Positions 12,501 through 22,620 of a stretch of DNA of 64,000 nt are shown here, one piece after another. Source of the DNA: Artemia franciscana (taxonomy: Eukaryota; Arthropoda; Branchiopoda; Anostraca; Artemiidae); the NCBI RefSeq assembly GCF_032884065.1, contig NC_088871.1:45125591-45189590 (forward strand). The letters are read 5' to 3'. Under the pieces are notes generated by a model that saw only the letters and a program-made list of their open reading frames with translations, made no database searches and had not been told where the DNA came from. Numbering within the stretch: position 1 is the stretch's first letter; the number at the start of each line of letters is the position of its first letter. A program made the position numbers and the translations under genes.

Positions 12501-12663
12501 CAACTTCTTCTCAACTCGTGCTGTTCCACTGTGGAATTCCCTTAGTGAAGAAACAGTTCAGTCCAAAACTGTTGACAACTTCAAAAAAGCAATTGACCGA
12601 GACTGGGCAGCGATGGAGTGGAAACTACACTGGGAGGCCAGTGGATCTACTCAACGGAACTAG
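9559..12663 (+). CDS. LINE ORF2: apurinic-like endonuclease plus reverse transcriptase
   Basis: An uninterrupted frame of 1034 codons from a GTG at 9559. The frame is open from 9439 and the first ATG is at 9802 (residue 82). Residues about 82-310 are the endonuclease domain: MKVLSTNIDSLPNKLNEL, a catalytic Glu in CLSEI, GDFNMPDTRW near 228 and SDHLCIL near 304. The reverse transcriptase follows with KAKGPDGIHPRLLK near 531, NYRPISLTSVPSKVMEG, GFRKGRS, LLLDQAKAFEKVV (block A; the usual AFDK is AFEK), LSGVPQGTKLGPTLFN and FADD at 11812-11823. The C-terminus has LYTGLVRPQLEYGVS and WNSLSEETV. There is no RNase H. The protein nicks target DNA and reverse-transcribes the element RNA there. The absence of stops suggests recent activity. 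The Ser/Asp-rich leader upstream of residue 82 may or may not be translated. Confidence 0.92.
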   Translation: MSFNSVLYSSSISAQEHSSEYSFETAKSDTSCVLSVESEYNSPDSYSTDAASSEADESPSSNDDVLVPAGSGRRRSRQKQVMKVLSTNIDSLPNKLNELKVLLAHEDIDVVCLSEICPKNSQNRLEDSHIQIPGYTVISNLDRPNVRRGVAIYIKSALKVNNIDLFTSANYFWVESILVELTVGSEKFRIGVIYRSPSSPSSEESFQYVANIINEMTICNPKNVIIAGDFNMPDTRWVDGLGFTLQNNYTNPTLEAFADNLLVQTVEFPTRHRDHQTPSLLDLVLSNNPEKIMSTANLPPLGASDHLCILSAIILNQIPTNKIKRTFVDYKKIRQDLQEIEWENSLQQDTEASWELFKDILLSLELKHTKTYFSERPRTLPYMSPQLKKVINKKKKSWKKYKNCESAAHLEQYKKARNKLRNATRKATIRYEESIALEAKTNPKKFWRYVTSNNPSRRSIHHFTSSDGTKITDPLVMADTLNQCFSSNFSKDPGCPPPDMPTTHIKHPMPPIQFTACDTYKRLKTLDPSKAKGPDGIHPRLLKETAAEIAEPLTRIFQMSIASKTIPSDWKTANVMPVFKKGQKDKPQNYRPISLTSVPSKVMEGVLNDAIVAHLETNSLLYDGQHGFRKGRSVETNLIQSYDIITKMIEEGLPVDVLLLDQAKAFEKVVHSYLERKLEFYQLHQDVREWIIQFLKDRIQRVMMYDEEGNQIMSNPTPVLSGVPQGTKLGPTLFNMFINDSAQSVQNDLKLFADDSKLFGPVANNQQCAALQADLHTLNNWSSSWSLEFNAEKCKVLHLGPKNPGMTYTMTDRTGKLITLETVTEERDLGVIVDDKMKFHSHSKYLAAKGNRSLGLIKRNITSRSPRTIRKLYTGLVRPQLEYGVSLAVPHYVVDKKILESVQRRATKLPTKCKNLSYPERLKKLKLPTLTYRRKRGDAILTHKLLENGVTPGLFNKSLSSHTRGHTKKLQQQRSSRRERSNFFSTRAVPLWNSLSEETVQSKTVDNFKKAIDRDWAAMEWKLHWEASGSTQRN

Positions 12664-12740
12664 ACAACGCACTTCCACCTCCATCACTCAACCGGCGAAT
12701 CTACAGGATGTTCACCCAACCTTATTCGCCGGCCAGTGCG

Positions 12741-12760
12741 ATTTAAGGTAATTTAAGGTA
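12741..12760 (+). repeat. LINE 3'-terminal tandem decamer
   Basis: Two adjacent copies of ATTTAAGGTA close the element; the truncated relative ending at about 7535 has one. In CR1/L2-type LINEs such short 3' repeats mark the point where reverse transcription is primed. Confidence 0.8.
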
Positions 12761-13030
12761 ATTAATAAATCTGACATAGGAAATTGAAAGCAGGATTTTT
12801 GCTGCTTTGTCCAAATGAAGTGTAAACTCTTTACCTGATTTAATACTGAAGGCAATTTATATTATCTGTCATGTTTTCAACTTGCTGTTTGACATGGCTG
12901 CTTTTTTGCAGCTTTCTTGCCAATAATATTTACTAAATCTACAGCTGCTGGCAAAATCATTTCTTGGCTATAGTAGGAGGTTTTTTGGTCCTAGTGATGT
13001 AGTGTGCTATTTTGTAAAACACTAAGAGGG
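12761..13030 (-). pseudogene. hAT transposase remnant, N-terminal half
   Basis: Read on the minus strand this gives VFYKIAHYITRTKKPPTIAK, MILPAAVDLVNIIGKKAAKK, a weak MTDNINCLQY segment, then FTLHLDKAAKILLSISYVRF and IN at the LINE junction. It corresponds to the hAT catalytic-core start (KKPxTIGExLILPAA, LQLDExTDV, LLVFVRYV). The HLD aspartate is preserved, but the following ESTD-like residues are lost. Frameshifts separate the pieces. Together with 7609-8299 it forms one transposase interrupted by the LINE. No terminal inverted repeats of the parent transposon were found by eye. Confidence 0.75.
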
Positions 13031-13189
13031 TGTTGTTATTTATGTGGTACTACTTTATAAAGGTTGATTTTGGTTGTTTTAATCCAGGAAACTGCTTCTT
13101 ACCATGGCATATTGATTGTGCCCAAAATGCATGAGCAAGAGCAAAAATGCACTTTTCTCAACTTCTAAACCTCAACACAAATGCAACCA

Positions 13190-13490
13190 TAGAAGTAGAG
13201 AACATACCACCCTTGGTCTTAAAAGAGTTATGTGATATAAACGCATTTCCTCCAAATCTTGAAGCAATCACCAATGCCATCTAAAATCTAAGACAACATG
13301 AGTCTCCTGGTAAGGACAGTATTTTGCCTAAAATTTACAAAGGCTCCCCCACCTGATTGCAAACCAGTTACTTCTCTTATTTATAGAAATAAGGAAAACC
13401 AATAATTTCCCAGAGGACTGGAAAATTTCAGCCAAACTCCCTGTTTGCAAAAAAGATGAAAAGACTGCATGGATTTTACTGCATGGATTC
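13190..13490 (+). pseudogene. LINE reverse-transcriptase scrap (N-terminal palm/fingers)
   Basis: Pieces in different frames read LRQHESPGKDSILPKIYK and IRKTNNFPEDWKISAKLPVC followed by KKDEK. These correspond to the LINE motifs SPGPDGIxxxxLK and IPxxWKxAxVxPIxKKGD. Stops and frameshifts are frequent and both ends are undefined. The clade cannot be assigned from this little sequence. Confidence 0.6.
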
Positions 13491-13849
13491 CAAACAGCAA
13501 GAGATAGGAAAACCTGGGAAAATCAGTCCAGATTCAAATTTAGAATAAATTTACCCCCACAGCCTAGCCTGTTTAAATACAATTATTCTGCTTTAAATTG
13601 TCTGTCCAAGGTTCACCCCCAGTGTTTACCCCACCCCCATGAAATATACACCCCTGCAGAAAATACCACCTCTTGCCAAGAAAATACCCCTCCCCTTATG
13701 GAAAATAAGGTTTTACAAATTTGTGAATTTTATTTTAGTTTTTTTTTTTTTTATGCTGAAGAAATTTTGATACTTGTTCATTAAGAAATTTTCAGGAATC
13801 AATCAGGTTACAAGTGACAGAATGGATGGGAAATATATAAATTGGGCTA

Positions 13850-14400
13850 CATATTTGCACATAAGAGGGGGGGGGGGTAAAGTATCTGGAAAGTTTGAAG
13901 TCAGAAAACAATTCTTACTTCATAATATGAAGAATAACTGGATCTAACACATTTTGCATGCACACCCACTTGTAACAAAGAAACTAATGATGAAGAAAAC
14001 AATTTGTTCTCTTGTTTTACACAACATAAAATTGAGTGAGTGGCTTATAATACACAAGTACCAGAATCTTTCATGGAGAGAGAGCTGGATTCCCTGGTAT
14101 CTGCCTCTCTCTTTCTCCATGAAAAAATATGATACTTGTGTATTATATGCCACTCACTCAAGTTTACAATGCGCAAAACTCAAGAACAAACTGGGTTCTT
14201 TGTTACTTAAGAAAAACATTTGGGCTAAATATTTGCACATTAGGGGGAGGGGGGGGGGTAAAGTATAGTGGGTCTGGATGCCAAGTATGTTAGGTTAAAT
14301 CATTCTGCATGTTATGTAGTATTCTGACTTCAAATTATCCAAATACTTTATTCCCCCCCCCCATTATGTGAAAATATATAACCAAAATTATATATATTTC
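13850..14400. mobile_element. Non-coding hairpin element with G-tract motifs
   Basis: Two + copies of a motif resembling TATTTGCACATWAGRGGG plus a G tract and TAAAGTA (about 13851 and 14230), and one inverted copy (about 14345), surround an imperfect hairpin. Its arms (about 14025-14090 and 14100-14165) share GAGTGAGTGGCTTATAATAC-like sequence around a GGATTCCCTGGTATC loop. A degenerate repeat of the arm recurs at about 14495-14540. The G-tract motif also occurs inside the MITEs near 26.3 and 54.3 kb. It looks like a composite of non-autonomous DNA elements; ends are not resolved. Confidence 0.5.
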
Positions 14401-14539
14401 TCACCTATTCTGTCACTTGTCTTTGTCTTGTCTTGTGCTAAGCTGAAAGAAACTAATGAAGAAATTGATTTGTTCTTGAGTTTTACTCAGCAAAACTTGA
14501 GTGAATGGCATATAATATACCAGTACCAAAATTCCTTCC

Positions 14540-17500
14540 CCTATGGAAAATAAAAAAAATAAAGCTCAAATAAAATTCTCAAATTTGGAAAGCCATATTC
14601 TCCACAGGGGGCAAGGGGTATTTTCCATACATATTGAATATCTTGGGAATGGTTGAGGGCTATTAAGTTGAAATTTTCAGGGGATGTTAAACTAAATCAA
14701 GTGATGCTAAGTGCATCAAGAGGGTCAAAAGGACGCATCTATAATTTCTCAGATTCAGTTAAGGGTAATAGGTTAAAGCTATCTGGGTATGCTGAGGGTG
14801 ATTTGGATGAAACCAAAGACACTGTGCATCCAAGATTGTCAAAAGGGTGTATCTGCAATATCTCAGAAACAGCAGATAGAGATATTTTAGATAGAGCAGA
14901 TAAGATATTTTGTTGTTGTTGATATTATGACATGTAAAAACACACAGTTCAAAATAATTCAGTATTGTTTCAGTATTTTCTTGTATTTTTTTTCAAAATT
15001 AATTTCCAGTATTTTCATACTATATTGATATGGAAATATACATGAAAAGAACAGAGAATGGGCTTGTTCAAACTCAATTCTTGGGGAAGGGAGAATTTTT
15101 TCAATGAATATGCCAAAGTAAAGGGTATTTCCTAATGAAAATAAAAAAGTGATTTTTCAATGAAAATACAATATTTTTTATTGAAATCTGGGGGGGGGGA
15201 GGAGAAATATAAGGGGAATTAATTAATATCGGCAAGGGGACACGTATTTGGGGGAAGGCAGAAAAACAGTAAAAAAAAACCAACAGTAGACGTCACAGTT
15301 TTATTTCTTTTTTATACATGTTGTCTTTGGCTAATTTGTAATGAAGGAGTAACTAATGAAGAAGTAAATATAGTTGTACACGGGAAGGAAATTTATATCA
15401 TTACTTCTGTGAGAAGTGAAGGACAATATTCGGTAAGGAGTGAAGGTAAAACACGAAAATTGGGGCACTAGACTCAACAGTTATTCAGTTCTAATTGCTC
15501 TTGTTATACAGAATCAATTTACAATGCTTTTGTCTAAGTAGGTTAGATCTTGCTTGTTTAAATCATCTTGGTAAGTCATATCTGATGGTAAGATAATAGT
15601 TTAGGGTTACGTTCAAAACAGGACTGGCCAGGCACACGAAAATTTTTATTGGGAGTGGGAGCAATGCCAAAAAACAAGTTTTATTTGGTAATTTCGTTAA
15701 AAAAAACCTAGAAATGTGGAAAACGAGGATTTCAACCCGAGACCTCTCCCCCTATGTACACCCATGGGACTGTTTTATGAACAATATATGACGTGGTATA
15801 GGGACAATAGACTGTTTATGAAATAACTATTTTTAGTAGGTCAAGAAAAGGATCTAAGTATGAGGTTGTCTTGCTTAAGAAGGTTTCCAAAAGGCTACCA
15901 GGCATCAATGAGCTTAATTATAATTTTTAGTACTTAGTCTGAAATAGTGTATTTGGGTATAACCTTTTAAGGACACATTTGCAAGATTATATTCAACACG
16001 TTAAAACTTTGTCAACAAGTGCTGCCATCTAAGTTACATAAATATTAGATATTGACATTTAACACTAATTTCGGTAACTAACAGCTGAACCTGTTATAAA
16101 ACAGGCATAACAAAAATGTGGTATATACTCTTTTCTGAGGGGTAGAGAAAAAATATTTTGCTCCCTGCCTTCCAACACAAAATGCAGAGTTGTGTTATCC
16201 TTTGCCCCCTAGAGAAAACTTCTACAGAAATTTTTAACTCTGATCCTCAGAACACCATATATTTGTGTTAACTAAATTATGTATATAAATTGTGTTGCTC
16301 TAAGGGATTAAATAAATAAGAAAAGCTTATAAGCAAATATTTCAAAATATATTTTTAAAAATATTTCAAAAAATATTATTATATTTCAAAAATATATTTC
16401 AATATTTAAAAAAATATTATTTTTACATTTGTTGGGGTAGTGCACATCTTGCAAAAACTCTCATCCTCTTGACAATATCTTGTACTGGCCTGATCAAGAG
16501 AAATATGATTTGTATTCTAATTTTGATTCTACTTTCAGACTTCCATAATTAATATCAATACTCCTGCGTATTGAATCCCTATGAATACAGAAGGAAGACG
16601 TATTAGTGGTTCAGATAATGTAAGTCCATATATTTTTAGGAAAGGTCTTGTTTTTTTGTTAAATGTTTGGATTCGTCTTTTTTCATGATTTCAAATTATA
16701 CATTAAAAATAAGATCTGCTGAATGAAAAAAAGGCACATGGAAATAACACATATAATTGTGTTTACAAATTTTTTAGCGAGTAGTACGTTTTTTTTACCC
16801 GAGTCATGACATAGTATATATTAGAACAGACATTTATGACTATATATTTATATAGCGTGATACCAACCCTCCTCCTTCTAGAAGAATTTTAGGAGTTTAT
16901 TAGAATTTTAATAGTTTATTAAAAATTAACTTTTTCTGATTTTCTTCCATTAATGGTTCTCTAAGGATTCTTATAATGATGGTAATGAAATACTACAGCG
17001 AAGGGGAATAATAAAAATACGTCAGAGGAAGCAAGGGGAGTAATTGAAAAAGAAAGGATATCACCCATTATTGTTCACATATTTGATTAAGCATATAACT
17101 AAAATTTACATTGGTTTACAAAATATTTATCAGTATTAAACATTAGTATTCGCAAGTATTATTAATATATATAATATTATGGATAACATATAAAAAGTTA
17201 ATAAATATGTGATATTTAACTCAAAAATATTTGATATTTGATCAAATATTTAATCCACACTCTTGGAGAAAATACGAATTTGTATGTTTTTGATTAATTT
17301 GGGAAAAAAGAGGGAAAACGTCCTGGAAGGACGTTGATGCACGTTATAGCAAGGTTTATCCTCTAGAATTTAAAAAGTTCTTTTTTTGGCTTTTCTGTAA
17401 AAAAAAAACGAAAAATTAGAATCACCTCCCCCTGGATTTTGAAAAATAGTTTTTTTTTTGTATAATCATTGAAAAAATCGAAGAGTAAATCGTAATCTGT

Positions 17501-18662
17501 TCCCCCTTCTATTTTTTCGTAATTTGACTCCTTTGCTAGGAGCCTAGAGGGGTCAACGGGTAGCAACACTGAAAGGTATTAAAGTAATATAATTTCGAAT
17601 ATAGTCTGTGCAAATTTTCATGCTTCTCTTTTCTTAGAAAAAAAAATGAAGTGCAAAACACCATGTCTGCTTTTTCTAATTGGAAATTATTCTATTTTTT
17701 CAAAGCTCCATTTGTTTTTAAATAAGAAATAAAATGGTGAATGAAGTTTAATAATCAAAATGGAAGTGTAAATAGATTAATTGAAGGGTACATAGAATGA
17801 CAAACAAGGAAGCCAATGGGGGAGGGGGCAATCGGCCTCTCTAAATTTTGAAAGTGGCTTTTTTTGGTTTTTTTTCATTATGAAAACAGAGAAAAGCAAC
17901 AAAATGCCCCTTCCTGATCCTAAATTTTGTAAAAGTTACCATGCTGAAAAATGTTGCAGAGAGTCCGATGTTGATAAAGGTCGACTATGGCGAACTGATC
18001 TTATGTGCTGTTGCTTTTAAAAGCCATATTCAGTTGGTTAGGACACACATTTATATTTATAAGTCCTCGGCTTAAACCCCTTGTCGACTCAACGTACAGG
18101 GTTAAAAGAAAATACTTGAACAGGACCCTAGTCGTGGGAGGTTTTAGATCTGAAAAAATCAAGCATATTCTATACTAATCATACCTACTCTCCCGTACCT
18201 CCTGCAAAGCAAAAATTATTCTGGAAATGTGAATAGTATGAGTTGTAAGCTGACTCTTTGGGGCATAATGTGACATATTTTTTTATATGATATTTTTATT
18301 TAACCTTAACAACAATTTACATACAAATCAATATGATTCACCCAAAACCAAACGAATGAAGTGACGTGGGGCAAATCAGTTAGAAAAACACGTACATATA
18401 CCATCATTTAAATTCGCTATAATAAGACAGATAGAAAGAAAGGAAGTAAGTGTATAAAATGTGTAAAATAATAATAACACTACAGGGGAAGCAAGTACAT
18501 ACCGTGTCCATACTGTGGGATCAGAGTCACCAACCAACAAACAATTACAACTTAATTTAAATTGAATCAATGCTAGCTAACTGCAGAAAAAGTGTGACCT
18601 CTTTGTATTTTGCACAGTAATAGATATGGCTCCTCTTCCACAAGTTTGAACTTTCTGTTCGC

Positions 18663-18664
<2 letters not shown>
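14540..18664. other. AT-rich non-coding stretch
   Basis: No supportable gene. The stretch holds low-complexity AAATATTTC-type sequence at 16330-16430, several poly(A)/poly(T) runs and short G tracts. Short reading frames have no recognisable domains. Confidence 0.45.

Positions 18665-18693
<29 letters not shown>
18665..18693 (+). repeat. 29-bp poly(A) run
   Basis: A single homopolymer of 29 A. No body or target duplication of a retrotransposed sequence is apparent next to it. Confidence 0.8.
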
Positions 18694-19899
18694 CGACTAT
18701 ATCTCTTAAAAATTCCATTTTTGATAAGTTTATTACGGCGACCTCGCATCAAACTTGAATCAAACTCGATATTCGATGAAGGTAGGTCTCAGAGTGATTA
18801 TTGAAAAGTGGTAGTTTTAGTTACTAAAGTTGTAAACTTGTTTGTTATGCATGTAGTTTTCGTCTAATATTTAAGTACCAAGAAGAGTGAAAATAAAATC
18901 TGATTGGTGAGGCGGAAAATTACCCAATCATAAATTAAAAAAAAAATCTAAGAAAAGGTCAGCTGTTCATTTTTTTTTTACGAATGAAATAAATAAATTA
19001 AAATTAAAAAAATGAATATAAAATAAATGTGAAATTTTACGGATGAAAAGCGTTATCAAGTCTAAGATGGGTCCAGTTGGTTAAAATGCTTTTGATGGAT
19101 CTTAAATTTGTTGGATTTTTTGGTTTGATGGATTGGTGATAGGAGGTACTGAGTGGTTTTTTATTTGATTTTTTGTCGTTTTTCCTTTTGTTTTTGATGG
19201 TTGATTGTCATCACCTCTCATAAGTGGATTTATATTTAGGCCTAGTTTGTAAAAGCTTTGACTCAGGTTTTATTATGTTTATTGCTGATGAATAAATCCT
19301 TTCTTTCTTAAAAAAAATTGGCGCTTTAACGCCATTATGATATTTGCATTGAAGAATTTTGTTTAGGCAGTAATTAAATTTTGAATTTAATATCTTTTTT
19401 TTTGTCAGGGTCAAAGTCTTTGCTTAAAAGATTAACGTCAGAATTCCATTCAATCGGAAATTCAATCAACTTTTGCTAAAATTGTAATATCCGTTTTATT
19501 TTTATCCGGATTGCTTCGTTTACACTTTCGTTTAGAAAATGTGAGCATGTTTCCTTGTAACTTTCTCTTCGAAAGTTAAAAGTCTCTTAGAAAGATGAAG
19601 AAGGGAAACGGTTGTCTTCTTGAGATACTCGTCTTGTTTCATCCAACATTTTCGTAGGTCTTTAAAAAAAAACCACTATATATTTTCATTTTCATTGTTT
19701 TATCTTTTGTTGGGAGTTTTGTATTATATTAAGTACCAATGACAGTGGAAATAAAATCTTCTATGGATGGAAAAGTCTTGTCAAATTTAAGTAATTACTT
19801 TTGCCATTTTTACTTTACGATTCAATTTGGCAACACTGATAAATCCAAGATGGCTCTGGGAGGGAAAAAGGTTTTATTTTGTATCCGTAGTACTTAAGT
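18694..19899. other. AT-rich non-coding stretch
   Basis: Nothing recognisable. The phrase TTAAGTACCAA with a nearby AAATAAAATCT appears at about 18870 and 19730, and a similar phrase occurs near 48310, hinting at a diverged dispersed repeat. Confidence 0.35.
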
Positions 19900-20060
19900 G
19901 CTATTATCACATTTATCTATTTCCCTCAAAACCGAGGACTATATAAAATACATAAATAAAATGGCTAAAACAACAAAATACTTCAACTAATGGAACAAAG
20001 CATTGATATACAATAGGCTTAATAACATAACTAAATAAAATACATAAAAAAAATTGAGCT
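19900..20060 (-). mobile_element. Possible 3' end of a LINE related to the 35.3-39.9 kb copy
   Basis: On the minus strand a CCTC-loop-GAGG hairpin is followed by GAGGGAAATAGATAAATG. The third LINE's 3' end has the same design, CCTCATTTTTTGAGGGAAATA, followed by an AATAAA-rich tail. Beyond about 150 bp I cannot follow similarity and see no coding sequence, so this is a tentative 5'-truncated copy or a SINE sharing that tail. Confidence 0.35.
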
Positions 20061-20069
20061 TAAGATGTT

Positions 20070-21580
20070 TCGTCAAGAGTCAAATTTATTGGTGAGAAAC
20101 TACTATTCAAACTTCATTATACAATTCCCTCAATTTTTCCTAAAAATGTAATGTTAAGTTTAATACCCGACCCGCACCATAATTACACCTGTTGATAAAA
20201 TAAAGCCAAGATTTAGAAATGACATTTGTTTTCCATTAATTTTAATTAATGCTATTAACTAAATGATTAGTTTTTAATTAACATTAACGGTACACTTGTA
20301 CTAAAGAAGCGGAATATTAAAATGGCAAGAAACTGGTTGAGAACGCTAATATGTTTCTAAGCAAATTTTACAATTTGAAAAACTAGATTTCTAAGCTTCT
20401 TTTTTTTTTCTAATTTCAAGACACTGCGCCTTTAATCATCACTCTAAAAGTTTACGCTTGAAAGTTGAAAATGGTTCGACTAAGAAATTACCAACGGGAT
20501 ATATTTCTGGTATTGTCAGCATGCGTAATTTTACTTATTAGCAGATGCGACTATTATATAGCCCAGGCATAAGACTTTTTACTTGCCTCCAAGTATTATC
20601 GGAAGTCTGGTCTAAGGCAAATGTTCCCGGTAAGCAGTAAGGGTAAGTCTATCTTCCTTAGTTCTGGCCTAGGGTAATAGACCATCATGAAGAAGTGAAA
20701 AACAACCATTCTTCTTATACAAATCTGAAAAAGGTATGCCAGCTTTGCCTCTCACAGAGACTATCTGTCTTGGGCTTTACTCTAATTAGGCTTCCAAGTC
20801 TTTGATCACTTTGAACAAATTTTTCACTTGAACCAGAGCTGTAGCCAATATTCAATGTGTTTTCAATCTTTATGACCATGTGCACCAAATTCCAAAAATG
20901 TGTTTTGGTAAAAGGATGGTCATGAATCACAGCTATACAATGATATCAAAATTAATGTTTTTTTTATTGTATATCAAATTCGATGTATCAAACTGTACGA
21001 GAGCAGAAAAAAAAACACTAAAAATTGCACAGAGAACATAGCAGGCATGTATGAAAGCGATCATCGAAGGCGCCATTTTGGGGTAAAATTTTGGTTGAAG
21101 GTGCAATTTGAAAAAAAATATTGCTTCAAAAATGGACTTATACGTAGGATTCAGTGTGCAACCAAATAATAAAAAAATTACCTCCATCTGGCAACACCGC
21201 TTCTTGTTAGAACGATTTCCAGAATAATGCTGGAAAAAATTTTTCTTGCTTTATTAAGTAGCTTAGGGCAATAATCGTATAGTAGAGTCACAGTCAAAAA
21301 GTGTTAACTACGATTATTCTTCACATTATGAAGCAAAGATTTTTTCTTAACATGTTTCCTTCTCAACAGCCTCAATTCTAGGCTTCTACCGTCAATGACA
21401 CATTGTATTTGTAAATTTTAGGTAAGAAAAAAATCTCTGGCAATGTGGTCGCCTCCTCCTGACTTGCTACCTGAGAAAAGTGCCTTAAGTGAATTTTATG
21501 GCCTTCCATATCGTGAAATACCTGTGATAAATATAGAAAATAGAACTTGTGAAAGTGAAAATTGGCATGTAGAGTGTACG
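20070..21580. other. AT-rich non-coding stretch
   Basis: No gene can be supported. A minus-strand frame of 71 codons at 20715-20930 is richer in coding-like composition than its surroundings, but matches no family I recognise. Confidence 0.35.
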
Positions 21581-21585
21581 GGGCG

Positions 21586-21910
21586 GCAGGACGAGAGGCG
21601 GGATAGTTTGGCTCAACTTTTCCTTTCAATCACCTGGCCTAAAGTACGGTAAGCTGACTTTTTTTTATTTGATAATACTTATTGGGCGGTAATTTAAATA
21701 TGAAGGCAGGATCAGAGGTGGGATAGTTCGTTTCAACTTTACCCCTCCATCACGGGGCCTAAAATACGGTAAGCTGACTTTTTTTTATTTGGTAATTTAT
21801 ATTTGGCGCTAATTTAAATATGACTTTTCACATTTGATGCAAAGCTTTTCTTTTGCATCACTGGGCCTAAAGTAAATTCAGCTGACTATTTTTATTTGGT
21901 GTTGAATGTG
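21586..21910 (+). repeat. Tandem duplication, period 120 bp, two units plus a partial third
   Basis: GGGATAG at 21600 recurs at 21720, and GGCCTAAARTACGGTAAGCT at about 21636 recurs at about 21756, giving an exact 120-bp period with few differences. A third, more diverged copy of the second half (GGGCCTAAAGTAAATTCAGC) is at about 21863 with a spacing of 108 bp. No coding function is apparent. Confidence 0.8.
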
Positions 21911-22239
21911 ATATTCAGGGCTGTATCCAGGGTTTGCTTGGGGGGGGGGGGGGTACAAAACTTAAAAAATGCACCAAAATGTGTTTTATTCATCTTCATT
22001 ACGTTTTTACGAGCCGTACGAACGTTTAGGGGGGGGGGTAGAACCCCTAACCCATCCATTGAATACTGCCTTAGTGATACTGTTGGGATTTTTGGATAGC
22101 CTAACAAGCTCACCCTCTGTAGAAAATTTTTGTATTTTGTGAAGAATAAATTTAGCTGTCAAATTTTTGAAAGTTCCACTTCTTTGAATCTTTTCTTTTC
22201 CGCCACAAAAATTCCTGGAACTAGCCGAGATGGAAGATT

Positions 22240-22620
22240 TGATTGACTGGGGATTTTAATATTATTTAATTTAATATTTATTTAATTTAATATTTAATAT
22301 TTATTTAATATTTATAATATTTATTTAATATTAGAGGATTTTGCACTCTGCTTTGTAATTTTCTGCTTGTAATCTGCTGTTGTAATTTACAACAATAATG
22401 TAAATTTTTACAAAAATAAAAACATAAAAATGTAATTTTTTATTAATGTAATAAATTTAAATGTAATTTGTTTACAAAATGTAATTTGTAATTTGTAATT
22501 ATAATTTGTAATTATGTAATAATGTAATTTGTTTTGTTTACAAAATGTGATTAAATGTAATTTATTACTTATTTAAATGTAATTTGTATTACATAAAAAT
22601 GTAATTTTTTTCTGCTGTTG
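22240..22620. repeat. AT-only low-complexity and degenerate minisatellite
   Basis: Runs of TATTTAATTTAATATT give way to many variants of AAATGTAATTTGT. It is a degenerate short-period tandem repeat with nearly no G or C. Confidence 0.8.

Larger units (their letters stand above)
8300..12760 (+). mobile_element. Full-length CR1/L2-like LINE inserted into a hAT transposon
   Basis: A 4.46-kb non-LTR retrotransposon with a 5' UTR of about 260 bp, a PHD-finger ORF1, an endonuclease/reverse-transcriptase ORF2 without RNase H, and a short 3' UTR ending in two copies of ATTTAAGGTA. There is no poly(A) tail; a short 3' microsatellite is typical of the CR1/L2 group. Boundaries come from the interrupted hAT frame. 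hAT residues ending YVRFIN are encoded just right of 12761, and the frame resumes with EG, a stop and YVEDILFC just left of 8300. A short ATTA at both junctions may be the target-site duplication. Exact clade (CR1, L2, Daphne and relatives) needs a phylogeny. Confidence 0.85.

Noticed and set aside
15725..15770. Minus-strand B-box-like GGGTTGAAATCC near 15733
   Set aside because: An isolated match without A-box, cloverleaf or repeat body.
18020..18100. tRNA-like stretch CAGTTGGTTAGGAC near 18036
   Set aside because: It resembles a D arm, but acceptor, anticodon and T stems do not pair.
20715..20930. 71-codon minus frame considered as a transposase or exon
   Set aside because: The residues look less random than the neighbourhood, but no motif of any family could be supported.
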